From positions 209,704,093 to 209,768,092 of the forward strand of contig OX352773.1 of the NCBI GenBank assembly GCA_947095535.1: a stretch of 64,000 nucleotides of DNA. The letters are read 5' to 3'. The DNA comes from Poecilobothrus nobilitatus (Eukaryota; Arthropoda; Insecta; Diptera; Dolichopodidae). Positions 24,480 through 38,000 of the stretch are shown here, piece after piece; the stretch's first letter is position 1; each line of letters starts with the position of its first letter. The translations under genes were made by a program, and so were the position numbers. The notes beneath the pieces were generated by a model, which ran no database searches, had not been told where the DNA came from, and saw only the letters and a list, made by a program, of their open reading frames with translations.

Positions 24480-25079
24480 ACTGAAATCTGATATCATATA
24501 TTGTTTTTTGTGCGAGCGTAGGTGCGAAACTAACACGATTCAACGATTTATGATTATGAGACTCACTAACATGATACAATGATCAACAACTTATGAGACT
24601 TTAATTTATTAACCACTTGCCTTTTTGAATAAACAGTATATTAAGGGACTCTTAAAGTACTATTTTACTGTTTACAGATGGACAGTAAAACCTGTCCTTG
24701 TTTCTGTTTGGAAAACTTTTAATGGGAGCATTAAACTTTTAATTTCTTCTTCAGAAAAATCAACTCCTGCGAGATATCTGTAGAACAGAGTAAGACAACA
24801 AAACTGTTTTATTAACCATCCATATAGGTCTCATTAAAATATGAATGTTTTGGAACAACTTTTTTTTGTATGTATTTAACACAATCCGTTCACAATGGAG
24901 TCCCAGTCGCTACTGAACAAAATTGTTTTAAAATTTTATTCTAATTTTGCGCAATTTTCATATTTGTATATATATAAGACTGTCACCTCTAATCCTCTAA
25001 AAAACAAATTATTGAATTGAAACTCTGATTTTTTGACCCAACTCTTATATCTATAGTAAAATTTTTACTTTTATATTTT
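24480..25079. other. AT-rich DNA with no recognisable gene
   Basis: No coding block or bounded repeat is visible between the degraded fragment and the full-length Helentron. Confidence 0.55.
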
Positions 25080-25080
25080 T

Positions 25081-25105
25081 ATACCCGTACGATAGGATCG
25101 GGTAT
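25081..25105 (+). other. 5' subterminal repeat and palindrome of copy A1
   Basis: ATACCCG and CGGGTAT (7 bp) enclose an 11-nt spacer. The first 12 bases are the complement of the 3' subterminal repeat at 26563-26574. The same structure opens the other subfamily A copies. Confidence 0.8.
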
Positions 25106-25208
25106 AATAAAATTACTCCTCCGTTTGTAACACCTCGAAATAAGCGAGCTAGATATACCTTCAAAGGTATGGATCGGATCAGAAAAAAATTCTAAGACTT
25201 TTGAGCCA

Positions 25209-25232
25209 TGTCCGTCCGTCCGTCCGTCCGTC
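25209..25232 (+). repeat. (GTCC)n microsatellite in copy A1
   Basis: About six GTCC units lie at the fixed position seen in every subfamily A and B copy. This is a diagnostic internal feature of DINE-1-type elements. Unit number varies between copies. Confidence 0.9.
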
Positions 25233-26579
25233 AGCACGCTAACTCAAAAACTAAGAAAGCTAGAATCTTGAAATTTACACAAAATATTCTGGGAGTAATT
25301 TGTAGGTTCCCTATTTTTTTTGGTTGAGTTTGGACCAAAACTTAGGGTAGCTCTCGAACACCTAACTTTTAGATCCCAACATTTTTTTTGAAATAGAGCT
25401 ATGAAATTTTAACTGCTGATAGATCTCACAAAAATCCACCCGTTACGGAGCTACAGCTCCCCAAAGGTTCAAAAAAGCTCTATATTTAAATTGTTATAGC
25501 ACAAGTTGTATAAGGTATATCTTCATTCTGAAAACGCCAAACGATTACTACTTTCATTAGCTTTAAAAGTATGTATACAATAAATATATATTTGTGGCAT
25601 ACGGTGTCTTAATTTACCGTTATGCTAAACTAAAATTTTGCAAAATCCTGTAACCCTTCTATCTTCTAAACGGTTTAATTTGAAAACTTGAAATTTTGAC
25701 AGAAGTTAGATCTTTGAAAATAAGTATGAGTCCTTTCAGAAATTTTTTTTGTATCACCCCCCGTTTAGGAGCTGTAAGGGGTCAAAAACTGAAAATTTCC
25801 TATTTTTAAACACCTGTAACTTGAACACCTGTTAAAATTTTTTTGAAGTAATACACAAAAATTAAAGCTTCAACATTGTACTCTTATATCTGTTAACAAC
25901 TTTTTTTAATAATATAGGGTTACTTTATAATTGACGAAAGTGTTACTTCATTTTTTCAAGTTTTCTAACAAATTTCTTTAACGAATTTTTTCCATTTTGT
26001 TTTACTCGATAATTTGAAATTGTTGACGATATAATGCGTAGTACAAAAAAATGTAATTAAATAAACAACATAACGGTTGCTTGAAGAATTTTTATTTATA
26101 TGATATTGATATATATACATACTTATATAATATCATGTTTATTTACATATCGTATATGTCACTAGTGAATGAATGATAAGAGTATAGATGTATATTATAT
26201 AGCGCCGTATTTACATACATATATGTATTTTATTGTACTTATAAAAAATTATTCTGTCAATGGAATATTTAAATATAATATAATATAATATTTAAAATTA
26301 TATTTACTATTTTGTACTAAGTAAATTTAATATACATTTACCGCTTAGTATTAAATGGTACTATAGAATATTTGAAAAAGTTTTGGATTGATAATCGTTA
26401 TGTTAAAATCTGCTTTTGAAGAATGTATAAACATATAGTTTGAATATATGTACAAGCCATAATTCTAGAAATTATAAAATTCACCCAAATTATTTAAAAA
26501 TACTAAAATATTAAAAAAATAATATTGTAAGCAAAGTGACAGGCTGTGAACAAACTAACGGTTCGTACGGGTATCTAAG

Positions 26580-26596
26580 AGTTGACAAAGTCAACT
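26580..26596 (+). other. 3' terminal hairpin of copy A1
   Basis: AGTTGAC-AAA-GTCAACT is a perfect 7-bp stem with a 3-nt loop, ending about 15 nt before the element end. It occupies the place of the GTCGAG/CTCGAC hairpin of Drosophila DINE-1. It probably serves in rolling-circle termination by analogy with Helitrons. Confidence 0.82.
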
Positions 26597-26611
26597 GTAT
26601 TCTTCCTCGTT

Positions 26612-29600
26612 TTTATTTTATCTTTATGATAGAAATATTGCAACATTGTTTTTCCGAAAAGAAAATGAGAAAAAAAAATTCGAATGGGGATAGATTTATT
26701 ATAAAATCAACATATCAGCAAATTACAAAGCATGGCAATATATGGGAAAATGAAAAGTATGAAAATATAATTTCTATGATTTGATATATAAAGTACAGCA
26801 TCTACAATTTAAATTGTTTTTCGCAGTTGGTCACATCTGGATTTTGAATACAATACAAAAAAATTGAGTAATTATTTTATCTATCTAATCGATTTTAGGC
26901 ATCACATTTCGAATAAAATCATTTATTATATTTATAATATTATTACTTTTTATATATCCATTAATATAATTATTATTAAAAAAAAAAGATATACGTAAAA
27001 ATTAGTAATTAATTGATTTAATTAAATCATATGGGAGGAAATTTTCTTTTTTTATTTTTCTAAATAAAATCAATTAACTGAGATGTGAAATTTAATATTG
27101 AAGATAAAAATTTTTTATTTTGCATGTTTTTGTTTTTAACTTTATTTTATTTTTAGGTCATTAAACTTTGTAAATTTTGAAAACTTTAAAAACTTTGTAA
27201 ATTTAATAAATTTTTTCTTTTGAAAGTAAAAAAAAATATAAAACTTAATTAAATAAAATTTTGTTTTAACATTGGTTTCATATAAATTTTTAAATATGTA
27301 AAGTAAATGAATTTTGCCTTAACAACTACCGATTTTATGCCAAAAAGCCATAATTTATTCAAAAATTAACTAAAATTTAAGTTTTAAGTTTTTTGGTTTG
27401 AGTTGCCGCAGACCATATTTCCGTTTTCAATATCCTAAATTACTATTAATTATAAAATGGTATCTGCTAGACGTAATACTGTTACATAAAATATAAATTA
27501 TATATGCTTAATTCACAATGAAAGAAGACAGGTAAAGCAAAGTTAGGACATTTGAGTGCAATGCAAAATTGAAAGTTGAAATTATATGAAAATAGTATTT
27601 CCATTCAGAAAAAGAATTTTGAAAAAAGATTACTGAAATCAGATTTAGATTTTTAAAGATTTTATTTATAACAGTAAATATTATAAACAAATTTAATGGT
27701 CATTTTTCTCCCGGATGTGGGCCAGTACTGAAATCAGAAATGTCATTGAAATGTGAAACATAATGCATTGTGCATTGAAAAATTATGTCACCGTCGCCGT
27801 TGACTTTGATTTTGTTTTGCGTTGTTTCAATTAAATTGTGAATTTAGCTATAGTTAACCGTTTTTAAATTCAAACTTACAAACTTAATCGTTTCTTTAGG
27901 ATGTATAATAAATACTTATATGTAGCTTTAAAGTTAAATTGTAGTTTATTGTATATTGTATAGCAGTGTTTAAACTTATTTTGAAAAGTTTAAAACTACT
28001 AAATTCCATTCTTTAGAGTCTAGACACAAATTTAGATTCATCTTGGAATAAATAAATATATAATTAAACCCTTAAAAAGTATATTTTAATGAATAAAAAA
28101 AAAAGTATAGTATCTATGTATATTTTGAATTTTAATTGATAAATTTTTCTCAACTTTTATATTTTGCAAATGTAAAACACAACCCACCACATTATAAAAA
28201 CAATTAATTTAGATAGATTTAATTTTTACATGGGCACATCCCAATAAATAAAAAAATAAACAGGTTTTTTTTTATTTTTTCTACTTTTAGATGAAACGAA
28301 CGTACACCTTTTGTTTTTTTTTTATACAAACATAATTTTTATTATAATTTTCACCTTTTATTTTTTTTTTAATTAAACGATATGAATTAATTTTTTTATT
28401 ATTATTTTTTAAATAATTTTTATTACTCAAAATGCAAAAAAAAGTTTTTTTTTTCCTTTACAAAATTTTTTTCTTAATTCTTGAAAACAAGAATGTATTT
28501 AAGGTATTCACGCCCCAGTTTGAATCTATCGATTATCAATTAAGTTTTTATAAATAAAAAAAATAAAAAAATAAAAAAAATAATATATTGCGCGAATAAA
28601 CGTGTTTTTTCGATATTCGATTCTTTGTTTTTTTTTGTCTCACTATTTGATTCGATTAACACGTTTATATTTTGTTGTTTTTTTTTTTTTAAATTTTTGA
28701 CTTTTAAAGATTGTTATAGGTTTGGAGTGTACATTACTTAAATTTAAATATTAATGTTTTCTTTTTTTTTTCGTTAAAATTTTTGAGTCATATTTATTTA
28801 TTTATAAAATTTAATTTCTTCCAAAAATATTTTATTTTGATGATTTATAAAGTATATTGAGGGTAAATATGTATGTACTAAGGGCAGTAATCATTAGTTG
28901 TTTGACGTAAATATTTTCCCGGTAAATCTTAAAACATATTTTAAATATATATATAAGTTAAAGGTTTGGTAAAGAAATGTTCTTATATTTTATTGGCCTA
29001 GTATGTTTTGCAGGCTTGGTATAGTATACCAATCTCAAGCAGTAGAAATTTTTCTTGAAGTCAATGTTCTTAGTCAAAAACTTTTCGTTTTCTTTTACAT
29101 ACTATTGGGTTAAACAGATTCATATAAAATATATTGCCTTATACACTAATTTTAAAACAGAATATTTTGAGAGCTTATCATTCTTTTTAAAATTATAGAA
29201 TATTACGATTGTATATGATCTATCGGGCACAACTATATCTAATCCACGCAATAAATTTAAAAAAAAAACAACTGTTTTTGTTGAGTTTGTCAAGTACATA
29301 AACCGCTTAATATTTTCATGCAAAATATGACACCATACAAGTGATTAGTTGTAAAACTGTAAAATCAGGATATAAAATATGAGAAACTGTTATTCAATTG
29401 AAGAAAAGATACCAAGATACTAAAGTTTAGTTGACTAAAATTAAAAAAGAAACGGCTGATAACATATTAAGGATTAACTTATAAGAAAAGTGTTTGTAGT
29501 TTGAAATATTTTCAAGGATAATATTACATTAAATTCTCAAAATCTTAAATTTAAAACTATAAGGTAGAGGAATTCAAATTTAAAAAGGATCAGAATTTAC

Positions 29601-29700
29601 TCCACGATTTTGAAATATATACCTTTTATTATTGCACCTTAATACTCAATAGCATATGGTCAAAATTAGCGTTACATTTCTAAATTATTTCTTTCATGTG
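26612..29700. other. AT-rich DNA with no recognisable gene
   Basis: Homopolymer-rich sequence with one 11-bp hairpin (28596-28668). The open frames at 27508-27690 and 29120-29323 (minus) are unremarkable. Confidence 0.6.
28596..28668. repeat. 11-bp inverted repeat spanning 73 nt
   Basis: ATAAACGTGTT (28596-28606) pairs exactly with AACACGTTTAT (28658-28668). The spacer has further short TCGA-containing pairings. It may be a small inverted-repeat element remnant. Confidence 0.65.
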
Positions 29701-29718
29701 TTTTGTAAATAAAGAATT

Positions 29719-29913
29719 AGGGGCCTCTGTGACCTAGTGGGTGAGAACGTATAAGTATACGCTATAAACACCGGGGATATGTGTATTCCCGCACACGACG
29801 TAAGAGTTATTCCCCCTTACGACATTTTACATCCATGGCTGAACAGGAAAGCCTGTGTAATATCCTGTCCACATTTATATGACAGAGAAATGCATTTAAA
29901 AAAAAAAAAAAAT
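29719..29913 (+). mobile_element. tRNA-derived SINE, copy 3
   Basis: This is the only copy in plus orientation. Box A TGACCTAGTGG is at 29730-29740. Box B is damaged: TGTATTCCCGCAC stands where GGTTCGAATCCCACAC is expected, so transcription is unlikely. The body keeps GAACAGGAAAGCCTGTGT and ends at AATGCATTT plus a run of 14 or more A. Flanking TAAAGAATT at 29710-29718 and 29914-29922 forms a perfect 9-bp target-site duplication. Confidence 0.9.
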
Positions 29914-29922
29914 TAAAGAATT

Positions 29923-31175
29923 TGCTCGTGTTGTTGAAAAGATATTTAACGTCTAAAAGCGAGTCTTATTTCTAAATTATTTTGATTTGTTTTTAAATAT
30001 CTGGTGTTTTATTTACAAAATTTATAATAATTTATAAAACTATATATGTTATATTAGAATTTTTTTTTGACTGAGCTAATAATTATTCGAAATTTTCATT
30101 ATCGGACAAATTATTTATGTTTAATTTTTCGTTTTGTTGATAATTACATCCAAAAACGGAATATAAAAAAAAAAAAAAAATTAAAATTAAACTTGTCTAG
30201 AATGAGAGTCGTTGTATCATTCAATTTTTTTTTTTTTTGTTTCTCGCTTTAGATAACCATCTTAATTAAAGATCTTTTAAAGTTGCTAAATATCACGTAG
30301 AAAAGCAATGAAAAACAAAAAAACAACAAAAGTATAAAGGAACAAAAAAATTATTAATAATGACAGTTACCAGGTCCTTATAACTTCTTTTTTTTTTTTT
30401 ATATACTTTTATTTACTATTATTGTTGTATTGTTATTTAAAAATTATTATTGTTTTGGGACTTTAATAGCATTCGGGTCTAAATTTGGTTTTTTTGTTAT
30501 TATTTTTATTTTATTACCCGTACAAAATATAATAAATATGCCTAGAGAACTTTAAGGGTTTGCTATTATTTTATTTAATATTAAAGGAATTAAAATCATT
30601 AAATATAAAAAAAAAACAAACAAAATTAAATTAGAGTAATATAATGAGAACAAAAAATTCGTTTTACTTTAAGCAATTGAAGTATTAATACAATTTAAAG
30701 GTGTAAAATTAAAATGTGGTATATGATAAAGGGGTATAATACAAATAAAAATTTTAAATCTTTAAATTTTATTCTTTTTAATTGAAGTTTTATTTTGTTC
30801 AATGGATTTTAAGAATTTAATGAGTTTAAAAAAAAAAAGAAAAGTAAATTGAAAATGTATATGGGACATCAAAAAGAAAACATAATATTTGAAAAGGGTT
30901 AAAAGAAAATACTAAAAGGACAAATAAGTTTTAACATACCATAATATGGTGTTAAATAAGTATAGTAATTGTAATTCTGTAATAATGATAATCAAATATT
31001 AATTCTGATAAAATTTTAATATGAATTTAATTTTTTAACATTTAGTTTTGGTTTTTAAGCAAATATAATAACATATAATCAGAATTTTAAAATGATTACG
31101 GGATGATAGTTTTAATCGATTGTATTTGATTTTTAGTATATGGTAATAATAAATGTATGGTAAGAATATTATAGA
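29923..31175. other. AT-rich DNA with no recognisable gene
   Basis: Only homopolymer-rich sequence is visible. The 61-codon frame at 30067-30252 ends in a poly-Phe tract made by a T run. Confidence 0.6.
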
Positions 31176-31177
31176 AT

Positions 31178-31320
31178 AGGGGCATTATCTGGTTCGACGA
31201 ACCATTGTGATAAACAAGCGTTTTATGTAGTTGGGGTGCACAACGGATCACAAAGCCTTGGTATAAGGATAGTTGTCTATCCCCCTTCCAAACAACACAA
31301 ATACAAATATTGTATGAATA
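31178..31320. repeat. Higher-complexity island, probably a mobile element scrap
   Basis: About 140 bp stand out by balanced composition from their AT-rich surroundings. They include a GGTTCGACGAACC palindrome (about 31192-31204) and ACAACGGATCACAAAGCCTTGG. There is no sustained open frame. The family is not recognised. Confidence 0.4.
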
Positions 31321-33948
31321 AGCAATAGACTATCGTTCAAAATAGCTTCAAAATCTTTTGTATAAAACAGGAATAAACTTTGGGTAAAAAAATTTTTTAA
31401 AAATATTTAATCAATAAATAAATTTTACTTAAAAAATTTTAATATTTATAATGCTATAGCATAAAATCAACATTGGATTTTTTTCCACTTGTATATTATT
31501 TCTTTCTATATAAATTTTCAATGTTTTAAGTTACAAATCTCTATGGATATTTTAGACTTTTACATGGAAAAGAATCATGCCTTAATTTAATTATTATTAA
31601 TTTAACTTAAAAATAAAGAAAAGAAAAACTTTACATATTTACTTTAGAGTAAAATTTAAATTAATTTTCATATATAAGTGCCTAATGAAAATAAATTTTG
31701 TTTTTTGTTTTGAAGAAAAAGCAAAGTTAAGAATATCTATACTATAAATTTTTTAACTCTAGAAAGAATACTAGACGGAAAAATTTATTAAATTTTTAAT
31801 TGACATTAAAAAAAATGTATATATATATTTATAACATATACCTATATAACAAGAAATATTTTTTTTTGCAACCTTTTACAATAAAAATGGGACTAAAATT
31901 TCCTTTTACCGTTATTCCCATTCCTATTTTTATAAAATTTAATCCTTACAGGATTTTTCTCCAATTAGATTTATATTAGAAGTGCGCACTATGTAATTTC
32001 GTTTTTTTTTTCATTAATTCTATAATTTTTTGCTCCTTTGGATGAAAAACTAACAAAAGCCATATGGGATTTGGGATCTAGTTACTCTAACAGTTCCTGG
32101 TATTTATACTTTTTTTTGTCTTTTATTTTTATTTTTATTTTTTTTTCTAGAAAAAAATATTTTTTTTTTCAGCTTTTCAAAAATTGAAATAAATTTTTTA
32201 CTTAGAATTGTGAAGCAGAGTTTTACAACCTAATTTTTGATCAAACCACTGCCATGAAAATATCATAAGGGATAACGTGATTATAACCGAATTAATCCAA
32301 AGCAAATTAATTACCGAAATTTTTGAATGAAAATAATACAAAATTATGCAAATTCTAAGAAGGAATGTAAAATATCTATAGAAGAATTGGAATTGTACTA
32401 TAAATTGTACTAGAATACACGATGTTTACTAATAACAGATAATATGTTGTCTCCTTTCTTAAATACTTCTCAGAACTTAAGGAATTATATTTTCATTCAT
32501 TTTATTTTAAATCATTATAACTTTTGATAAAATTGTTTTAATCTGTTCATGGTATTAAAAAGAACTATAAAGTACGTAGAGTCATTTCAAAACTGTTATA
32601 AAAGTAAGATTTGGGGCCAGGAGTTTTACACCAACAATAAAAAATAAAATTCAATACCAAAAGATTGTTAGGAAAATTCAAAATATGGTTTAAAGAAGAA
32701 TAATGAAACCGGAATATAAAAAGCAGGAAGAATGGATGAGAAGAGCAATAAAGAACAATATTTAAAAATTACAATTCTTTGTTACTATACTTAATGCTTT
32801 TGTTATTATTTTCTTATTGTAAAATGCTTTATTACTTCTACAAAATTTACATTTATTTATATTTTATTTTTCATATAAATTTCATCATTCATATATACAT
32901 ATTATTATATTACTATAGTATTGCATCAAACCACTTCATAACTTACTTGAATCTTGGAAACGAATTCAAACAATTAAGAGCAATTCTGTATTTGCATATA
33001 TACTCGTACAAAGAAAAAAAAAAAAAAATAAACGACCTCGATGAAACTGTTTAGCAATACAGTAAGGTGACCATTTTAGATAATAGTAGAAAGTAGTTTG
33101 TTTATTCTCATCGTCAAATTTTTCGAATAAAAATAGAAATAAAAAAATAATTAGGAAAGATTTTATAGTCGGTCTGAATTAGAATAGGCTTTATAGTTGT
33201 AAAACACGAAATTTTTAACATAAGATTTTGAAGCGCTTGATAAAAAAACGTTAATATTATCATGGCGTTGTTTAGTGAATTACAAATTATAATGCATGTA
33301 ATATTGGAATTTAAATTCTATCATACCAGTAATACTGAGATATAAAATGTCAAATTACGGTAATATTATGCTAACATTTTGTTTTTTGTTCCATTCCTAT
33401 AAGAATCATAGGTCATTCTTTAAGTCGGTTATATTTAATATTGGCTATGCTTCAATTTCTTTTTAATCATTACTTTCAGTAAGCTGTTGATTATTCGGCT
33501 GCAAATATTGTACAAGATTATGAAAAACAAATATTATAGTTATGCTCCATCTATTGTTTTAAACAAGAATTATTTATAATATATTACGATAATAATTATC
33601 AAACTTTAAATTATTACGATATAAATTTCTAATATTGGAAATGATTTGACCTAAGGTTTGAAACCGATATCTTTTGATTCGAATGATGACAATTCAACTG
33701 CTATATACGATAATGATTATACGATAATGATAATGATATACTTAAGATAATATTGAACTTTTAAATATTGCAAACAATATTTTAGTAGATAAAAATTTAA
33801 AAACAAATGGTCATTTTAAATTTAGGAAAAACTATTCTATAAAATTATATTTCAAAAAAAAAATTATTATTATGCATATACTGTCATTTTGGGCACAAAA
33901 TTATAATGTACCTATTTTTATAAATGTGAGTTTGTATAAACACCCACA

Positions 33949-33980
33949 ATATATATATACATATATATATATATATGTAT
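33949..33980. repeat. (TA)n microsatellite
   Basis: An interrupted run of TA units. Confidence 0.85.
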
Positions 33981-34299
33981 AGATGTATATTGTTTACTTA
34001 TAAATTTTATAAACCTATACATAGATTATAAACATATATACAACATAATATTTATATTTATTTTAGGTTCAATAAAATATTACAAATTTTATTCACGTAT
34101 GGTAAATATAGTTAACGTTGCTTTTTTCTTAACTTTATTTTACTAAAAAAATGTAAATGGGTATGGTATGAAGATGAAAAAGAAAATTAAAATATCCTTA
34201 AAGGACATGAAAAAAAAGGGGAAAAGGTAAAAGCAAATAACAATTATTAAAATAACAAAAGTACCTACTTTCTATGATTATTTTAAGTTTTCAGATATA

Positions 34300-34380
34300 T
34301 TTAGAAAGAGAGAGAGTGAGAAAGAGAGACAGAAAAAATAATAGAAAAAGACAAAAAAAAAAAGAAAAGTAAGAAAAAGA
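34300..34380 (+). repeat. Purine-rich tract
   Basis: GAGA-type repeats grade into AAAG repeats, with almost no pyrimidines for about 80 nt. Such tracts can take unusual DNA conformations or bind GAGA-type factors. No promoter is evident beside it. Confidence 0.7.
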
Positions 34381-35022
34381 ATTTTAATTTTTTGTTTTTT
34401 TTTTATAAAAATATTTTTTATTATCTTCTTTTTGGTGGAAAATACTTAGAAAATATTATATGAATCTATAGATATTATATATATAAGTTAAGTTCGTTGT
34501 TCTTAATTTATTTAAAGAGTTGTATGCAAGAAAGAGAAAGAAAAGGTATAAGTAAAGGTAATATAAAAATTTTATAAGTGGAAAATGTTTTGACAAAGAA
34601 TAAAATAACAAAATAAAAAAAAGAACAACCAAAACAATGATATTTATAGTTATTTTTTACTCAATAACAGATGAGGAACAAAACACTTAAAAAATTTAGA
34701 TGCAAAAAAAAAAAAATAGAAAAAAATCGAAATAGAAAGAAAAGAAATTAAATATTGAATTTTTATCTTAGGATATTTTTATTTTTGAATATGTTTAAGG
34801 TTGTTTTTTTTATAATTTTAATTTTATTAAAGCTGTTTTAGGTAAGTCTGAATTTTTGTTTTAGTATTTTCGAGATTTAAAATTGGTTGGTTATGGCCAT
34901 ATTTTAATTGAGAAGTAATTACTAAATGTTATAAGTATGAGAAGTGATTGAGACATTTAAAATTTAGGCGGTTGGGGCTACTGTTATTAACAGTACTGTT
35001 AATTTTGACTGTAAATCTTAGT

Positions 35023-35061
35023 GGTATATAGAGGGTAATATAACCTTACCCTCTATATACC
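35023..35061. repeat. Perfect 16-bp hairpin with a 7-nt loop
   Basis: GGTATATAGAGGGTAA and its exact complement TTACCCTCTATATACC enclose TATAACC. The right arm is followed by a further partial copy, CTCTATAC. An ACTGTTATTAACAGT palindrome lies about 40 nt upstream. Confidence 0.85.
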
Positions 35062-38000
35062 CTCTATACACTCATGGTAATGTATAGGTTTATTTTAAAC
35101 GCATATCTCAACATTCGACAAGTGTTCTATTAAATATGGTCTATAAACTTAATTGAATTTAGTATAGTTAAAATAATACTAATATGTTAATACAATATAA
35201 TATGTAATACAATATTTGTATGGTCAATATTATTTAGATGTAGTTTAAATTGATTGTAGATAATTTAAAAGAGACTATCCGTATATGCAATAAAAATATC
35301 GATCGATGCAGTTTTTAATTTGTAGTATTATAGGATTTAATTATTTTTTCATATAGAGCATCAATAGATTTATTCATCTGACAAGTATTATATTACATAG
35401 CTATAATTATCAATATTAAGCATTATGTGTTTTTCTTAAATTTAAGATTTCCCGATACTTTTTAATTTAAATCTTATTTAATTCTTAGTATCTGTTTAAA
35501 TTTTCAAAATTTTCTAAACTTAAAAAAATAAAAAAAAATACAACTCATTCTTTTCAGAAAAATTATATAAGAAATTAAAATTTTTCTTTTTTATATTTAA
35601 TATTTAGATCATATAAAATGGTTTTATGGTAAACCATTTCCATTTAAAGAAAAGGAAAAGTTTTACGAGTATATACAAAAAAAATCTACAATAAAGTAAA
35701 TCTTTTTAATAAATTTCATAAACTTTTTTTGAAGAACGTTTACAAAAAAAAATAAAATATATATTTTTTTTTTCATTTTTTAATATCAGCCCTCTAAAAT
35801 TTCATAGAAAAGTTTAAAAATACATAAATAGCCAGTAATACCAATATTTCATCATTTTAATCATCATCATCTTTATTTTTAAAATTATCATGCTATAATC
35901 AGAATTAAAATGATTATCAAAATCATTGAGAGGAACATAGTATTGTTAAGCAAATGGATAAAAATTTTGGTCAAAATCTGAAAATTTTTTGAATCTGAAG
36001 AAAACTTTTCTCATCAATCATTAACAAAAAAAAAAAAAAAGATAAAAAATTTAAATAGAAAGGAACATAAATTTTAAGAGCTGCTGAAAGTTCAAAAAAA
36101 AAAAAGTTCTTGTTTTATTATTTGAATTTTTTTTTCGAAAAAAAAAAATCATTTTATATCAGAAGAGAAGGTAAGAATTTCTTAAATTCGATTTATAGAT
36201 ATTATATGAGTCATAAAAATCTTAAAATATTAGATAATGTTTTAGAATATTTTTAAGTTTAAAATGATTAAGAACCTTTTTGAAAGTCTGTATATTCATG
36301 AAATGCGGTTATTAGTTCTTTATAATGAAGCTGTAAAGAATAATATTGATGTCAAATATACATAATCAGGCATACAAGCAAAAAACCATACATACACATA
36401 AAAAATAAATGCAGAATAGAAAATAAAGTTTATAATATGTTAACGATGATTTAATATTCAACAGACAACAACAAATAATGTTTAAAACAATATTGCCGAC
36501 CGGTATAATTTTGAAGTAAGTGGAAAGAATAAACCTGTTTTGATCTACGACAACACTATAAATTGCAACGGTGCAATTCACTTATCAATTTTTGTTGTGT
36601 CAATGGGTTTCATTCATAGTAGCTATTTTGTGTAATTTAAATGTATACTTGCTACTTTTTGAATGAAATACCGTCTCATATAATTTGTTCGAAAAAGAGA
36701 AAAAATCCTTATATAATATTTTGAATCTCCAAACATTGGAAATGTCCAACAAAACAATCTGAAAGCTGAAGATTTTATTATGATTAGATTCTTTTTGTAA
36801 TAAAATATTTTACACATTAAATATAGGATCGCGCTTCTATTGTAATAACGTAATAATATTTTCTAATGTTTTTTTATAACTTTTTAATAGCTATGTAAGT
36901 TTTAAGAGAGTTTTTTTTTCTTCTTGTATTAAAAATTACTAGTAAGAAAAAAACTGTTATAGAGAACATAAAAATTAAATATGAATATGGAAAAATATAA
37001 AAAAAAAATTTTAAAATAAGTAAGAAGTCATTCAAATAGTATGAATGCGATACGTTTAAGCAACAACTCTTATTATTTCAAAAAGATACTCATCTTTATT
37101 GAATTCATGATGATCATCATCATCATCATCTGGAAAAAAAACCTGAAGAAATAAATAATAACTATTTATGAAAGGAATAAAAGCAATTTGCTATGATTTG
37201 TTTCTTTTTTCCTTCTTTCTTTAAAGAATCCTTGAATTTGAAGATATATTCTCAAAAGATTTTCTAAAGAATATCTAAAAGATTTTCATGGGCAAATCCA
37301 TAAAATATCAATCATCATTAAATCAAACCAAAATTTGATAATTTTAGTAATTTTTTAGATAAAAATATATTTTTTTTTACAAGTTTTTCGTGATGGTTTG
37401 TATAAATTCTAGGAAGGTACGATGACGCTGACTAGTAAAAATTTAATTGAAAATTCTTTAAGGTTTTGAAAATATTGTAAGAAAAATTCTGACTTGCTAA
37501 TTATTCTATGAAAATAAAATTATTATTCAATGAGGTAAAAATATAAGAAACTTTATTTGAATTGAAACTCTTTTGAATTATTTATACATTCCCTTGATTA
37601 ATTGAAAAAAAAAAAAAGGGAAAAAATAAAATGATAACGAAACATTATAAAATATTGAAGCGGATATTCATTAAATACAGTATCAATATAGTATTTCCAT
37701 ATTAATGTACAGTTTCGGGTATGACCAAATGCAAATTTAAAAATTTTTTTATTTTTAGAAAATCTATATTTAGGGTCTTGTGTAAATCTCACTTGTGTAA
37801 TCTTTTGTTTTTTAAAATTTACTTCTTAAATGACTCAATTTACTTCTTAAATTTTACCAAATCAAATTAAACGGCAGGTCCAGATTTACTGCTTTAGATA
37901 GAAACAATTTTAAAAATTGATTCGGAAGCTAAACATCGAAGAAATGGTGAGGAAAACGATTGTAGTTTATTCGTACATAAATCAAACACATAGGTTAAAA

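Larger units (their letters stand above)
25080..26611 (+). mobile_element. Full-length Helentron-like element (subfamily A), copy A1
   Basis: The 5' end opens with ATACCCGTACGA (25081-25092). Its exact complement TCGTACGGGTAT (26563-26574) lies near the 3' end and is followed by an AGTTGAC/GTCAACT hairpin (26580-26596) and the end TATTCTTCCTCGTTTT. A (GTCC)n run occupies 25209-25232. This is the DINE-1 plan: subterminal inverted repeats, microsatellite, 3' hairpin, pyrimidine-rich terminus, insertion between Ts and no target duplication. The 5' repeat can also pair with CGGGTAT (25099-25105). No open frame encodes a Rep/helicase, so the element is non-autonomous. An 82-codon frame over the 3' end is incidental. 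It has lost one arm of an internal palindrome kept in the outer copy. Confidence 0.88.

Noticed and set aside
26536..26784. 82-codon plus-strand open frame
   Set aside because: It begins inside the 3' end of Helentron copy A1, reads through the terminal hairpin and continues into flanking DNA. The overlap shows it is incidental.
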